In this document: positions 1 to 11,870 of the stretch, one piece after another
How the letters are laid out: every line of letters begins with the position of its first letter
How positions within the stretch are numbered: the stretch's first letter is position 1
From: Sclerodactyla briareus
Lineage: Eukaryota; Echinodermata; Holothuroidea; Dendrochirotida; Sclerodactylidae
Assembly (NCBI GenBank): GCA_026419785.1
Contig: JAODTK010003610.1
Coordinates: forward strand, 62,001-126,000
Length of the DNA: 64,000 nt
Direction: 5' to 3'
The notes under the pieces: model-generated
What the model saw: the letters and a program-made list of their open reading frames with translations, nothing else
The model's database searches: none
What the model was told of the DNA's origin: nothing
Translations under genes and position numbers: made by a program

Positions 1-109
1 CAGTAACTTGACCTCCAAGGACCTGAGAATGACTTTCATTCCTTTTCGCCACTGAATGTTCACTATCATTACTAATTTCGTATGAATTCATCAATGCTAA
101 CTCTTATAG

Positions 110-200
110 CTGAAATGCATAGGCCTATATGACATTATATCTGGATATATCTGGTTGAATAAAGAATTGATATGGCCATAAAAAGCATTATGTAACTTCA
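110..200. repeat. Left flank of the 65-bp minisatellite
   Basis: This stretch carries a diverged minisatellite unit ('gatatggccataaaaagc' then 'attatgtaactt') matching the array that starts at about 836. It stops where LINE coding similarity begins near 200. The array unit resumes in register after the LINE tail, so this is the other half of one interrupted unit. Confidence 0.6.
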
Positions 201-835
201 ATGTATTATATCAGGCAAGTTGGTCAAATCAGGAGATACCTGGACAAATCGGCAACGGAAAAGCTTATACACGCAACTATCAGCAGCCGGCTGGACTACA
301 CCAACTCCCTCCTCCATGGTGCGACAGCTTCGCAATTGTTCACTCTGCAAAAAAAATCCAAAACACCGCCGCTCGCATCGTTTGTAGAGTTAACAAATAT
401 GTCCGATAACGCAGTTCCTCATGGAGCTGCGTTGACTACCTATACATGAACGCATTAAGTACAGGATCCTCATCCTAGCTTTCCGTGCTATTCATTTTGG
501 TACCCTGGCATACCTGTGTGACATCCTGACGAAACAAACTAGCACACGGCCAACACGATCCCACCATAGCGGTCAGCTGACCATCCCATCATCCAGAACA
601 AGGTCATATGGTGACCGTCGTGTCTCTTACGCTGCTCCTCATCTATGGAAAAACTCCCCCAAACCTGCTTTCCCTGGACAGTATGCCGCTTTTCAAGGCT
701 GGGCTAAAACATTTTGGTTTCTCGTTGTTACTAATATTTTTGTATGTGCTTGTGTATTTTCCCTACATCACCCGTAAGCGCTTTGAGCAACCTTGGGTTG
801 GATATAGCGCTCTATAAATCACATTATAATTATTA
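200..835 (+). mobile_element. 5'-truncated CR1/L2-type LINE, 3' end
   Basis: This is the last part of a LINE reverse-transcriptase ORF followed by its 3' tail. Reading + there is an RT thumb-type segment (IRRYL, then SSRLDYTNSLLHG), then after frame changes RILILAFRAIHFGTLAYL, then SYGDRRVSYAAPHLWKNSP and a terminal FQGWAK. This order is typical of the C-terminus of L2/CR1-clade ORF2. The tail near 770-835 has an agcgc...gcgct stem followed by ATT-rich sequence, the usual 3' recognition end of the clade. The rest of the ORF and the 5' end are absent, as in target-primed insertion that stopped early. The reading frame is shifted at least twice, so it is dead. The flanks are two halves of one minisatellite unit. 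Confidence 0.8.
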
Positions 836-1868
836 TTCTTATATAGAGCTCCCCAGATGTGTGTATACAATTTAATATAGCCATATAAAGCTTATATAAA
901 TTTGATACGAGGCTGTCGTTCTGGTAATATTGCCATTTCAAGCCTCCTAATTCAACCTGATATAGAGTATACCCAGATATAGGTATACAATTTATATGGA
1001 CATATAAAGCCTTATTGACTTGAGAGCTAACCCAGATATAGGTATACAATTTTATATAGTCATATAAAGCATTATATAACTATATAGAGCTGTCAGTTAT
1101 AGTTATACTGTTTATATGGCCATAAGAAGCCTTATTCAACCTGATATAAGGCCTACCCAGATATAGGTATACACTTTATATGAACATATAAGGCCTTATA
1201 TAACTTCATATAGAGGCTGCCCAGATATGAATATACAGTTTTATATGGCCATATAAAGCCTTATATAACTTTATTTAAAGGCTGCCCAGATATAGGCATA
1301 CCGTTTTATATGGCCATAAAAAGCCTTATATAACTTTATTTAAAGGCTGCCCAGATATGAATATACAGTTTTATATGGCCATATAACGCCTTACATAACT
1401 CTATGTGGAGACTACCCAGATATACATATACAGTTTCACATGAACATATAAATATACCTTGATAAAGAGTCTACCCAGACAGAGGTATACAGTTTTATAT
1501 GGCCATATAAAGCCTTATTCAACCTGATATAGAGCCTACCCAGATATCGATATTCAGTTTTATATGGCCATATAACGCCCCATATACCTCGATTGGGACT
1601 CCCCAAATCCCAGATTTAGCATACAGTTTTATATTGCCATATAAAGGCCCATATAACTTGATAGAGACTACCCAGATATTGGTATAAACCCGTTGATTCA
1701 TATGACCATATAAAGCCTTATATAACTTTATATAGAGGCTGCCCAGATATAGGCATACCGTTTTATATGGCTATATAAAGCCTTATATAACTTTATTTAA
1801 AGGCTGCCCAGATATAGGCATACCGTTTTATATGGCCATATAAAGCCCCATATCACTCAGCTCTAGGG
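836..1868. repeat. Minisatellite, about 65-bp unit, about 16 copies
   Basis: Consecutive units share 'cccagatatagg', 'tatacagttttatatggcc', 'atataaagccttatataac' and a junction near 'agaggctg'. Counting between equivalent positions in the clearest units (1280-1410) gives 65 bp, so about 16 diverged copies fill the block. Individual copies differ by substitutions and small indels. Short open frames on the minus strand here are by-products of the repeat. The array ends near 1868 and ordinary sequence follows. Confidence 0.9.
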
Positions 1869-2920
1869 TTGCCAAATTATTTTTCAATCTCCCGGCTGAA
1901 ATGCTAGACAGGAATGCGCATATTCAGGAATTTGAAACAGTGTAGTGAAATCCTGATGAACATTTTAAAAATGGTCATGAAATTGTAATGTTATATATCT
2001 ATATATATTTCATCTCAGTAATGTCATATGTTAGTGATTTGAACGAAAAATGGGCAACTGGCTGTCATGAATTTTCGCATTCGAAACGGGTACCCAAAAA
2101 GGCAACAGCTACTGTAAGTATTTATTTCCTATTTTCGGTCCACAGTATTTCGTAGTGAGTTACTATAATTGGCTAGGTTAACAGAGCTGTCATTCTTGTT
2201 TATTACAAGTGAACTACAACAAAACTTGTGATTTGTCAGAGTTTAGGCCACTAGTTTAAGCCCAGGACCTAGATTAGCTGTGTTCCCAGGCAGCCTAACA
2301 TTGACTTGTATTGTAACTTAGGCCTGCACTGGTACAGACAGGCATAGGCTACACTGTAGGACTAATTTGACCCATGTATATTCTTCTTTCTAGAAGGTCG
2401 AAAATTTAACTCAAGATAGTTCTAAAACTCATAAGTGGGCCCATACTCTTCCAAAGTTTGACAGTTTGTTCCTAAACAAATTTTCCAGTGAGTACGGTAG
2501 GCCTAGGTCCACGTTAGGCCTAACATATTGCCTTCACCCCATCATCTTTCACAACGAATAGGCATTTTACTTGATGTTTTAGATATTTTAAATAAATAGT
2601 CAGCTATAGGCACTTCTTTCATGAATAGTGACATATCAGGACCTCAGTGGCCACCCCAGATCAACTGTTTTGTTTTATTAACATTTGGTTGTGCAGTTGT
2701 CACAAGTTGAATATTGATTTAGCCTCTATACCATTCCCAGAAACACATACTTATCGATACATGGTCGATTTAAAGATGGTATGAGAAATGTATATGTTCA
2801 TGAACAATGTTGATATGTTATTGAATTATCATTTATTTTTCATTTTGAATAAAAAAATAATAATCTGGGCAATGTAGATCCATATTTGACTCAGACTAAT
2901 TTTATCTGCCAAATTCTTAC
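1869..2920. other. Unannotated AT-rich intergenic stretch
   Basis: No open frame of note, no recognisable protein similarity and no clear repeat was seen. Several AGGCCT words occur (for example near 2500-2530), as in the rest of the window. Confidence 0.5.
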
Positions 2921-3260
2921 GCCATATATGGGCCATATAGAATCATAGTGGCTCATGTAAAGTTTTATTGCTTGTGTTACGAAAATCCTGATGTGGGCCA
3001 TGGTTCAATGTTGAGATGGGGTCCATAAGCCCAGATCAAGTAGTTGCTAAAGATATACTTTATGCTTTAATCAAGTTTTTTTTATGTCAAATTATGGATA
3101 TGACCAATATATGGCTTTTTATGGACCAGATATAGATTGCCATATCTGGTCCATATAAAAAATGTTCCGGCTTGTGCTACGAAGTTCTTGATATGGGCCA
3201 TGTAAATTTTTATATGGGCCATATACTATTTACTATATATCCGGATTTTATATCTGGGTT
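2921..3260. repeat. Two-copy direct repeat with a hairpin
   Basis: The phrase 'gcttgtgttacgaaaat' followed by 'cctgatgtgggccatg' (near 2970) recurs as 'gcttgtgctacgaagtt' then 'cttgatatgggccatg' (near 3171), so a unit of about 200 bp is duplicated. Between them, 'atggaccagatat' (3121-3133) is the inverted complement of 'atatctggtccat' (3142-3154), a 13-bp perfect stem. Words shared with the 65-bp minisatellite (atatggcc, ccagatat) suggest a common origin. Confidence 0.55.
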
Positions 3261-6187
3261 ATATACGGCATTTCAGTCAAGAAAGATTGCAAATTTTGCG
3301 TGATTTATACAAATTATATTATTTATTAGCTCGAAATGACACTTCAACATGTTCCCGAACTATATGTTCACCAGTTTACTATATACAGATATATGTACCA
3401 GTCAGTTGCTGATCTATAACTGTTGAGAATTGGCGCGATTGATATAAATACCATGTCTAGTTAGTTGATAGAATATACCCCACAGCTACTCATTACCAGT
3501 TGTGAGGGTAATCAATGGCACAACACTAGCTGAAAGTAATGGGGTCTAAGGCAGTCGCGATGAGGTTGTGTGTATATTCGTATAATTGGTAGTAAGAGTT
3601 CACACCTTCTTCCCTTCTCATTTTATTTGAAAGAATAAATTATTAAACTGACACGGCGATAGAATGATAATAAAAAAAAAACCGTGAACGCGCACTTTGA
3701 ACTGCATGATGGCATGCACTGTCACGTTCAAAAACGTTCACGCAATAGGGTTGTTCTACTCGAGAAGCAGCAAAACAACTTCTGTTTTCAAAGTTCGATA
3801 TTTTTCGGCAAACATGTATCCTTCTCGCAAATAGTTGCGATGCACTGACATCTGCAATTGGTATTGAAAATTCAATTAATAGTACATGTGTCGTGAGTCG
3901 ATCAGTAAGTATCATGAGTCGATCAGCGATTCTTGTTTGTGTAGTAGGATTTCGTGAACTACGGAATGCGTGTAACTATTGCCTGAATAAAAAACTTTCA
4001 CACAAATAACAGTGTATTCCTCTACTCGAGAAGCTAGAAAACGAATCATGTTTCAGATTTCTATATTTTCCAGCAGGCGCATTTATGAGACATTTGGATC
4101 TCACGTTTCTCAAACTGACCAATTTTTTTCTCAAAAATTCGACGATAAGAACAGAAGAGTTGAACCATTGAGTCAATCGGTAGGGGACACTCAATTAAGA
4201 TACTGAAGAAGAAAAGTTATTAGTCATGTGTCAAAGAAAATGAGTGTTTACGCAGTACCGTAATGCGTGAAGAGAATATTTACGTTGTTAGATGATCGAC
4301 TTATGATTCTGCAATTATGTGTTTTGCCTATTTGAGTTACCTTTCTCAGACTGTGAGGATATTCTATCAGACTTTGTTATATTGTTGTTTTTGCGAAGAG
4401 GGTTATTGATGGAGCATTCGAATTTCTATGTTTTTCCAAATATTTTTAAAGGAATTTTGAAACAAGAACAAAAGGAATTGAACCACAACGTCCGTCAGTG
4501 ATGCATGCATTAAATAGTTTAGTAGTCATGCGTCCCAGGGAAAATCTGTATAAGAAATATTTGAGTTGCGTTAAAGGAATATTTATGTGATGGTGTTCCG
4601 ACTGGACTCACTTTGAGCCCCGGAAATGTTCCATCCGAAAACAAATTCGGAAGGATTGTGCAACACTCAATGCGAAATGCTTCTAGTAAGTATACTGGCA
4701 CGACCATCAGTCGGTCACCTAATTGTCACGTGACTTCTGTGTGTTTTATAATGCATTATATATGGCCATGACTGACTGGCCATGACCTGACTATATGTAT
4801 TGTTTCGATGTGTGTTCCACATTCATTGAACGCAATCAGTTGTTACATGATCAACTCATGATTACGCCATTCGCATATCGGGGGTACATTGGCCGATGTA
4901 AAGTGAAACTAGACGTCACGTGCATGCCATGACAAACACACGTATAGCTGGAAACTTACGTTCATATTTCGCTGTTTCCACTTTCTTGACAACGTTCAGG
5001 TACAAATTTATGGTGATAAGTAACACCCACAGTAACACCGCCCAATCTGGAAAATATAGAAAATCAATTCTGATCAAATACGATCTGGTATGACAGGTCC
5101 ACGTATTGGTTTGTATATTTGAAGCCTTCTCGCGCAGTTTCTACGTGACAGTGTGATGAGGCTTTCGAATCGAGTCTCCTTTTTCAGATGCAGTTGGTTG
5201 GATCGAACCATTCCCCAGGCAACAATACATCTCAAATGCTATTGGCATATTATTCTTCTTTAAAAGTCCCATATTGTTGTTTCTTGTCCTTCAGTGTTTG
5301 CATTGTCTTTGGTCTAAGCAGAGGCGCCGTTTCCGGCAGGTACACGGGGACGCGTCCCACGCGAAAAATTTCGAGGGGGACATAGTATACCTGTCCCCCG
5401 CCACCTTTTGATTGAATTTTGGAACGTCCGACTATCCCTGAATATCCTGCTATACCTGCTAATAAGCATTAGTCTCAAATATCGTCCAGTACCCACTAGG
5501 CGTTATCAAAATAGCAACAAAACTTGATGATTAGCGAATGCAAAAGATGGAAACGAGTCTGATACAGGTCGTATGTAGTCCAATTAGCTAGCAAACATTT
5601 ATTGCACGTCTCAAATACAATGAGTTTAACTATATAAATGGATAGGGGTGGTTTGGGAACGCTGGAATTAACAGTAAACAACATGAAAAAAAGTTCCAAA
5701 ATGCTGCGTGTAGCCGCGTGGTCCCTAAGACGAGGACGTTAAATGAGTCCTGATGGTAGGATAGCCCACCACCTACCTGCCTCTTAACTTTCAGATGAGA
5801 GTAGCGTGTAAACAAGATATTTATCAATTCGTTTCGTACCGGTTTTCCTAAGTTCCCCACTGCCCCTCCTACTCCTCCCTCCCATTCCCCTGGCTGATTT
5901 GCACTCCAAGCGACTCTTGCGCTCATCATACATTGGCGTAGCCATGGGGGTAAGGGGGACTTGACCAGCCTGACAAAATATCGAGAGGGCAAATCGGGAA
6001 ATCGGAGGCTTAAAAACGGGAAATGAAGGAGAGGGAGGGGGAAATGAAAGAGGAAAAAACCCCAAAAAATCCAGGAAATTTGGAATAAATTAAATAATCG
6101 CGAACTAATTGGACAAAAAATGGCACTGAGGTAATAAGTGATTAAGGGTATAGTTTAGGTACGAGGAAGCCTGCTTTTTATCCTTAA
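3261..6187. other. Unannotated stretch with weak internal repeats
   Basis: No coding region is supported. Two phrases recur at irregular spacing: 'ctactcgagaagc' at about 3757 and 4021, and variants of 'atgatcgacttatgattctgc' at about 3912, 4291 and 4846, hinting at an old degenerate tandem duplication. At 5320-5400 there is a 'gccgtttccggcagg' block with C/G-rich text, and at 5930-5960 'ggcgtagccatgggggt'. Both resemble end segments of the hAT family described at 26.9 and 56.5 kb, so a decayed copy may lie here. Open frames of 93-120 codons at 5630-6065 have no recognisable similarity. Confidence 0.45.
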
Positions 6188-6906
6188 GATCCAAGGAATC
6201 TATGCAGGGTCATTACAGTGTGTGTGTGTGTGCATGTGTTGTGTCCCTTTGTGTGTGTGTATGTGACGCCCAACCTTGTAAACACCGTACTTGACCGCAT
6301 GGATGGATGAAGCTTAATATTTGGTATATGGTTTTACCATTATTGTAGTACATGATCCCCATCGTTTTGAGTCAAGTCAAAGGTCATCTGAGTCGAGAGA
6401 CGTCAAAGTGTGAAAATCTTGTTAACACGATAAGTCAGGTTGAAATTCTGTATAAGCTCTCTTAATGGGGGGGGGTTGCGGAACCTCAGGCCTATTGTTT
6501 CTGGTGTGGACCGGGGATCAGTTTTGGGGAAAATAGGAAAACTGAAAACTGATAGTTTGACAAATTTCAGCTCGTTTACCACGATAACTCAACCCAAACT
6601 TGGATGGGGACGAAGCTGATACTTGGTATATGGGTTCTCCATAATCAGAGTCTTGTTAACAAGATAGGTCCAGAATGCATGGTCCGATCATAGGTAAATT
6701 CTTATGCAGTCTTTGTTATGTGGAGGGCCAATTTTCATCTTGTTAACACTATAAACTGGACCCCACCTGGAAATGAAGTGAAGTTCATACTTGGTATGTG
6801 AGTTCCCCATAATGAGTATGATCCCTATTGTCAAAGTGATCATTGAATTTTACACCCTACCTTAATCAAGTCAGGATCAGTCAAGGAATCACTAAGTCTT
6901 TTAGCT
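6188..6906 (+). repeat. Dispersed repeat R1, copy 1
   Basis: It starts with 'gaatctatgcaggg' and a TG-rich run. A recurring text follows: 'acttggtata', 'gttctccataa' or 'ttaccat', 'catgatcccc', 'gtcaaaggtcatctga', 'aatcttgttaacacgataag'. It ends near 'gtcaaggaatcactaag'. The same ordered text occurs at 21.5, 55.3 and 62.8 kb, always in this orientation. The internal half-units repeat once. I cannot assign a superfamily: no terminal repeats, tail or coding capacity were found. Confidence 0.65.
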
Positions 6907-8581
6907 TTTTTGTCTCGCCTGGCGTGTGTGTGTGTGTGTCACACTTTCTCGTTAGCAGGATTTCTCACAAACCGTGAGGCCGATTCGACGAAATGTGGGT
7001 GTGTAGCATCCGGGAGGTTGGGTGTACAACGATCTGATTAGATTTTGGGCAGCAAAGTCATTAATTAAGTTGGGTAATCGGCTTATTTTACTGTTATTTT
7101 ATTGTTTGCTCGTTAGCAAGATTACGCAAGAACCGTATGTGCTACAGGTATGTATTTTTGTCATGTAGGACCTGGATGACAGGTAGATGAACTGATTAGA
7201 TTTTCAGCCTGAAATATGCTAATTAAAGTGTCTAATTTTGCATAAATTTATGCGAATTTTCCAAGCTCTGTGGAATTTTCCTACACGAACTTGGTGGAAT
7301 TTGGTCTGCATGGTTTCCCCGAAAACTAAAAGTGAAGTCGGGGTCACTGGAGGTCATTTAATGTGCCTAATTTGCATGCTTTATGCAATTTTTGAAAGTT
7401 CCGTTGGATTCCCCGAACTTGGTAGATGTGATCCATCTTTGATCCATATCATTTTGAAGGTACAGCTGGGGTCGTTAGAGGTAATTGTAGGTGCCTAATT
7501 TTGGCATTAATATGTTTTCAATTCCAACTTGGTAAGATTTCGCCAAAATAAGTAGGTATGGTCCGTTAACATTTTATGGTTCTGATGGTGGTTGATGTTC
7601 AGGAATTTGAAGTCCATCATATAATAGGTTCTGGGTTAGAATAAAGCACTGAGGAACGAGAAAAACATAGGCGGCTGTGACAATTTTACTGCTGTTTAAG
7701 CTCATTTGTATGTGCCTTAATTTGCATAATTTATTCAAATTTCCAAATTGGTAAAATTTTCGCCAACTCAGTAGGTATGGTCGTTAAACATTTCTGAATC
7801 TGATGTGTTGGTTCATGAATTTTGATAATTCCATTCATATGAAATAGCTCCTGTTGGAATATAAGCACTGATGAACGAGGTAGTAAACCATAGGATCCTG
7901 TGAACAATTGTGCTGTTAGGCGTGCCCACAAGCAAACCCTCTCTTACCATTTGATTAGGTTTGATTTATGACTGAAAAATACTGCTAACATTGTTCTTTC
8001 CTCTATTCTTGCCTGGGGACTGGTGACAAATGTGGAGGTTTCCTAAAGATTATTTTGGGGCATCCTGATGCTGGCGTGGGGATAGTCTGTTGGTGTGTGG
8101 GGAGGCGGGGGAAGGGAAGGTGTTGCTGCTGGCAGGGGGGTGTATGTCCTGTGCTTGGAAAAATAAAAGGCAATGAATTAGATGGAAATTATTTTAAAAA
8201 CCGCAAAGAAGACCGGGATGCTAAGGAGATTTAGAACATTTCAAGTTGTATTTGGGTTCAAGAAGTGAGTTGACTGAGCGATATAAAACTTTATTCAAAT
8301 TTGGGTATTCAGGAGAGAAGAGTGGGGGGGGGGGGTGTATGAAGAAGAAAAAAACAATTGTTAAGGGACGTTCGTAATAAGGAGGTCAAAACTCATTGGT
8401 CAGTTATGTTTGGAATTTGTAGGAATTTTTATGTGTTATAGGTGAAAATAGGTGATGTTTCGTTTGACTGACGATGAGTCTGCATGAACTAGATTGGTTA
8501 TGATAGTGTGTAGTGTAAGTGAATAATGGAAACCACGGATCGCGAAACCAGGCGAGACACTTTTTTGGCGATCGCCTTGTA
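6907..8581 (+). repeat. Dispersed repeat R2, copy A
   Basis: It opens with 'gtctcgcctggcg' and a TG microsatellite, then 'tcgttagcaggatttctcac'. It closes with 'aaaccaggcgagacac', a short run of T and 'ggcgatcgccttgt'. The first and last 11 bases of these phrases (gtctcgcctgg / ccaggcgagac) are inverted complements. The interior holds modules of about 130 bp built on 'taatttgcataa', a short AT-rich gap and 'ttggtgg...tatggtc' (near 7229, 7362, 7490 and 7711). Two further copies are at 38.6 and 54.1 kb, same orientation. It looks like a non-autonomous element, class unknown. Confidence 0.65.
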
Positions 8582-9585
8582 TGGTTTGCACGCCCCCACA
8601 GAGTTAGCGGACCCCCCCCCCCCGCGCATCACTACTAGTACCGTGAGCCGAGGGAAACGCCGGAAGAAGAAATGCCAAGATCGAAAAAAAAATGTCTTGC
8701 CCCCTCTGTACTAGGAGGGCTGTCTATTGTGCCTGTCATCATACTCTAGTTGACCCTGTTCTCTTTCCCAGCACAATATTTATTTCATTGCTTTGTTATT
8801 TCTAGTTGCGTGTTTGTCGGGAGCTAATGCAGAACCCCAGTGGGGGGCGTCGAACCAGGAGGGCATGCAGGATCCATGTGCAGCTTGTTTTGTGTATTCA
8901 TGGTTTTTGTGTTGTTTTTCTGTCGTCGTTCGTCATCGTCCGTTGCGTCAAATTGACGTTGTAGCTCCCAGCACAATTACTGAGAACCCAATGCCCAGAG
9001 AGCGGTGAATGAAAGAAGGTGAAGATGGAATAGTTTCTTGTGTTATATCGGCTATTATGATTGTTTGTATGGATAAAATTTATCTCAATGCAGTTAGAAA
9101 TCTATTTTCTTTGTATTTTTCAATTACTATTTTTCATGACAAACATTTAAAACCGTGAAATATCAAAATAAATGACCCTTTTTTTTTCGTAAAACTCATA
9201 CTTGGTTGGGAAATGCCAATTTCCGGCAATCGGGGGGGGGGTACATCTGCCAAAACAATCTCGTACGATCCGCGCGAACGCATGGTTTCGCGCACCGCTT
9301 AAATGGCACGCCCCACCAATTCTCAAAACAGAACGGCGCCCTTGGGTCAAAGACCGTAGAACTATTATTTTAACTGGAGAGGCAATGGCAAGCAAAGGCT
9401 TGTAACTATTTAAAGAGAAACTAGGGCACCAATAGTGCTGTAGCTCAAACCGCACGAATGTACCAAGACGAATGTAAAATGATGAGAAAGGTTTCAAGAT
9501 CATCGGCCCAATAGGCAGTTTCAAACAATGACCTACTGTGCCCCTGTAAAAGTGTGACTTGATCTTCATATGGCAAAAAGTGTCT
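8582..9585. other. Unannotated stretch with C and G runs
   Basis: No gene is supported. A run of 12 C is at 8612-8623 and a run of 10 G at 9232-9241. A 140-codon minus-strand frame at 9147-9569 has no recognisable domain and runs through the G/C tract, so I do not call it. Confidence 0.5.
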
Positions 9586-10690
9586 TAACAGTCAATAAAC
9601 CATTCCACATGATGGCCTTAGGGCTCACAATTGTGGCCTTGAGTCCCAAATCCCTGGGCACCTTGAAAGATCGGCTATTAGCCCATCTTTATGACTGAAT
9701 ATCAGCACTGTGCAACAGAATTTGTAGGAGATACAAGATTTTGCAGATTTCATATAATGGGCCTTATGGCCCAAAGTTCAAGAACACCCCCAATGGCACC
9801 TACACAAGGACCATTACATGTAACTTTGAAGAAAATGCTTTCCAGGTATTTTTGTATGAAATGGGCCCTCGGGGCCAAGTAGGACCTTGAACAAAAAATC
9901 CCGAAACCCCCCAAAGTACGGCTCTTAGACCATCATCATGACCCAGTGTCAGCACTTTGCACAAAAAATCATAAGAGGAGAAACAATTTGTGTTATTCAC
10001 ATGATGGGCCCCAGGGTCCACACTTGGCCTTGGGTCCTAAATTCCCAATCCTAGGCACCCTGGGAGCACGGTTATTAGGCCATCGTTATGACCGAACATC
10101 AGCACTGTGCAACAAAATTAGCAGGAGATACAAGATTTTGCCTTATTTCTTATAATGGGCCCTAGGCCTCAAAACGGGTCCTCGGCTCAATATTCCTAGC
10201 ACCCCCCCCCCTCCTCCCCAATGGCCCTCTAACCAAAGACCAATTCATGTAACTGAAGAAAATCAATTGAAGCTTGTGGGAGGAGAATCATTTCAAGTAC
10301 CCTTGGTGTGAAATTTATTAAAACACGCAATTGAGCCCATTTAACTGGGACCCTAGACCAAAAATAACGGAACACGTTGAATTGAAGGTTTGACTGTTAG
10401 ACCATCATATGATCGAATGTCTAAACTAAACTTGTAGGAGGAGAAGCATTCTGCGTAACTCACGTAATGGGCCCTAGGGCCCGAACCGGGTCCTCAGCCT
10501 AAAATTCCCGAACACCTCAATGGCCCTCTACCCAAAGACCACTACATGGAACTTTGAGGAAAATCAATTAAAGTTTGTGGGAGGAGATGCATTTCAAGTA
10601 CCATTGTGTGAAATATCATGAAAAGGGCCCTCAGGCCCAAATGGGACCCTCGGACTAAATATTCCCGAACACCCCAAAAGTACCAATGAC
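9586..10690 (+). repeat. Dimeric tandem repeat R3 (GGGCCC-centred)
   Basis: Two alternating half-units of very roughly 150 bp repeat about four times each. Type A carries 'gaccatcatatgac' then 'gtcagcactgtgcaacaaa', 'ggagatacaagattttgc' and 'ataatgggccctaggg'. Type B carries 'aatggccctctacccaaag', 'ccattacatg', 'gaggaaaatcaattaaag' and 'gggccctcaggccc'. The GGGCCC landmarks fall near 9611, 9756, 9861, 10002, 10153, 10325, 10467 and 10622. An inverted copy lies at 45.6-46.1 kb. The open frames here follow the repeat and are not genes. Confidence 0.75.
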
Positions 10691-11335
10691 CAATGGTGAC
10701 ACTGAGCGAGCATCGTGAAAATCCAACTTCCTTTGTAGGAAATACAATTTGGAAATCTTACACATATTAACCTATTGTGACCTTTTTATGACCTTTGACC
10801 TCGACCTGTATAGGGTCAAAACTGTCTCAGATGGCAACAATAATACAGTTTTTATAACTATAACTCAAACTTGTATGCAAGCTGCGAAGACACATTCTAA
10901 GTAGAGGCTACATGGATCAGTTCGAAAGTAGGCGTCCCTACATGACCAATAATGTCTGCTGCCTCTCTTTTGCAGGTTTCACACGAAACTTGGTGGGTGG
11001 GGACAATGTCACAGGAGGACAAATTTACAGTTCATGCGATTTTTATAACGTTGACGTATTTAAACGAAACTTGGAGAATGTGGACCACAGTTGATCCTGA
11101 ACAACAGGTCATATCGAAGTCACCGGAGGTCAAAATGGACATGATATAATGTGTTTTCTCCAAACGAAGTCCACAAAGGTAATTTCTGCGAGGATGTACA
11201 AGTCGGCGGTTAACCCGCCTGCATATGCCTAGTTCTCTGCTACGTGTACTATTGGCTGCTGTTATCAAAACGTTGAGTGCGTGCGACAAGGAAAATGTTA
11301 TCGCCTGGTCTCCTCCATAACTAGACATGTGTAGG
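10691..11335 (+). repeat. Diverged modules related to R2
   Basis: Phrases 'acacgaaacttggtgggtgg', 'aaacgaaacttggagaatgtgg' and 'gaagtcaccggaggtcaaaa' match the interior modules of R2 in + orientation, but the R2 ends are absent. A 115-codon minus-strand frame at 11032-11379 lies partly on this repeat and has no recognisable similarity. Confidence 0.45.
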
Positions 11336-11870
11336 CGGGTAAACTGCCCACGTGTATATTCCCGCATTTGAGCAATCATTGGGAAGAAGTATCTAACACC
11401 TCATAAAGGACCTCCAATTTGATCAGAAACCAAGATAAACTTCATCCACCAATGTTGTAATCCATGGAAGTTAATAGGCCCATGAATTATGCAAAGTTGA
11501 CCACGATGGCTTTGAAATGACTTTTAACTTTGTGAAGAACAAATGTAGCTCCCATCCACTAAGTTTTGATCAAATCTAACAAAGTTTGGAAAATCGCATA
11601 AATTTCACAAATTTGACCTCCGATGACCTTGAAATGACCTCCACATTTTTCGGGATCAACTATAGTCCCTAAACACCAAGTTTCGTTCAAATCTACCAAA
11701 GTTTGAAAAATCGCATAAATTTCGCAAATTTGACTTTCGATGACCTTAAAATGGCCTTCACATTTTTCGGGATCAATTATAGTCCCTACCCACCAAGTTT
11801 CGATCGAATCCGACTAACTTGAAAATTTTGCATAAATTATGCAAATTAGCGGCCCCACCATTGCCGTGAT
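11336..11870 (-). repeat. Tandem array, 117-bp unit, about four copies
   Basis: The phrase 'ccaccaagtttcgatc' and variants occur at about 11451, 11561, 11678 and 11795; the last two steps are exactly 117 bp and the first about 110. Each unit also has 'aaaatcgcataaatttcgca', 'tttgac', 'gatgaccttgaaatgacc' and 'tttttcgggatcaa'. Read on the minus strand the unit matches the R2 module (aaacttggtgg, aaggtcatcggaggtcaa, tttgcataatttatgcaa). It is therefore a tandemly expanded relative of R2 in the opposite orientation. Confidence 0.75.
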
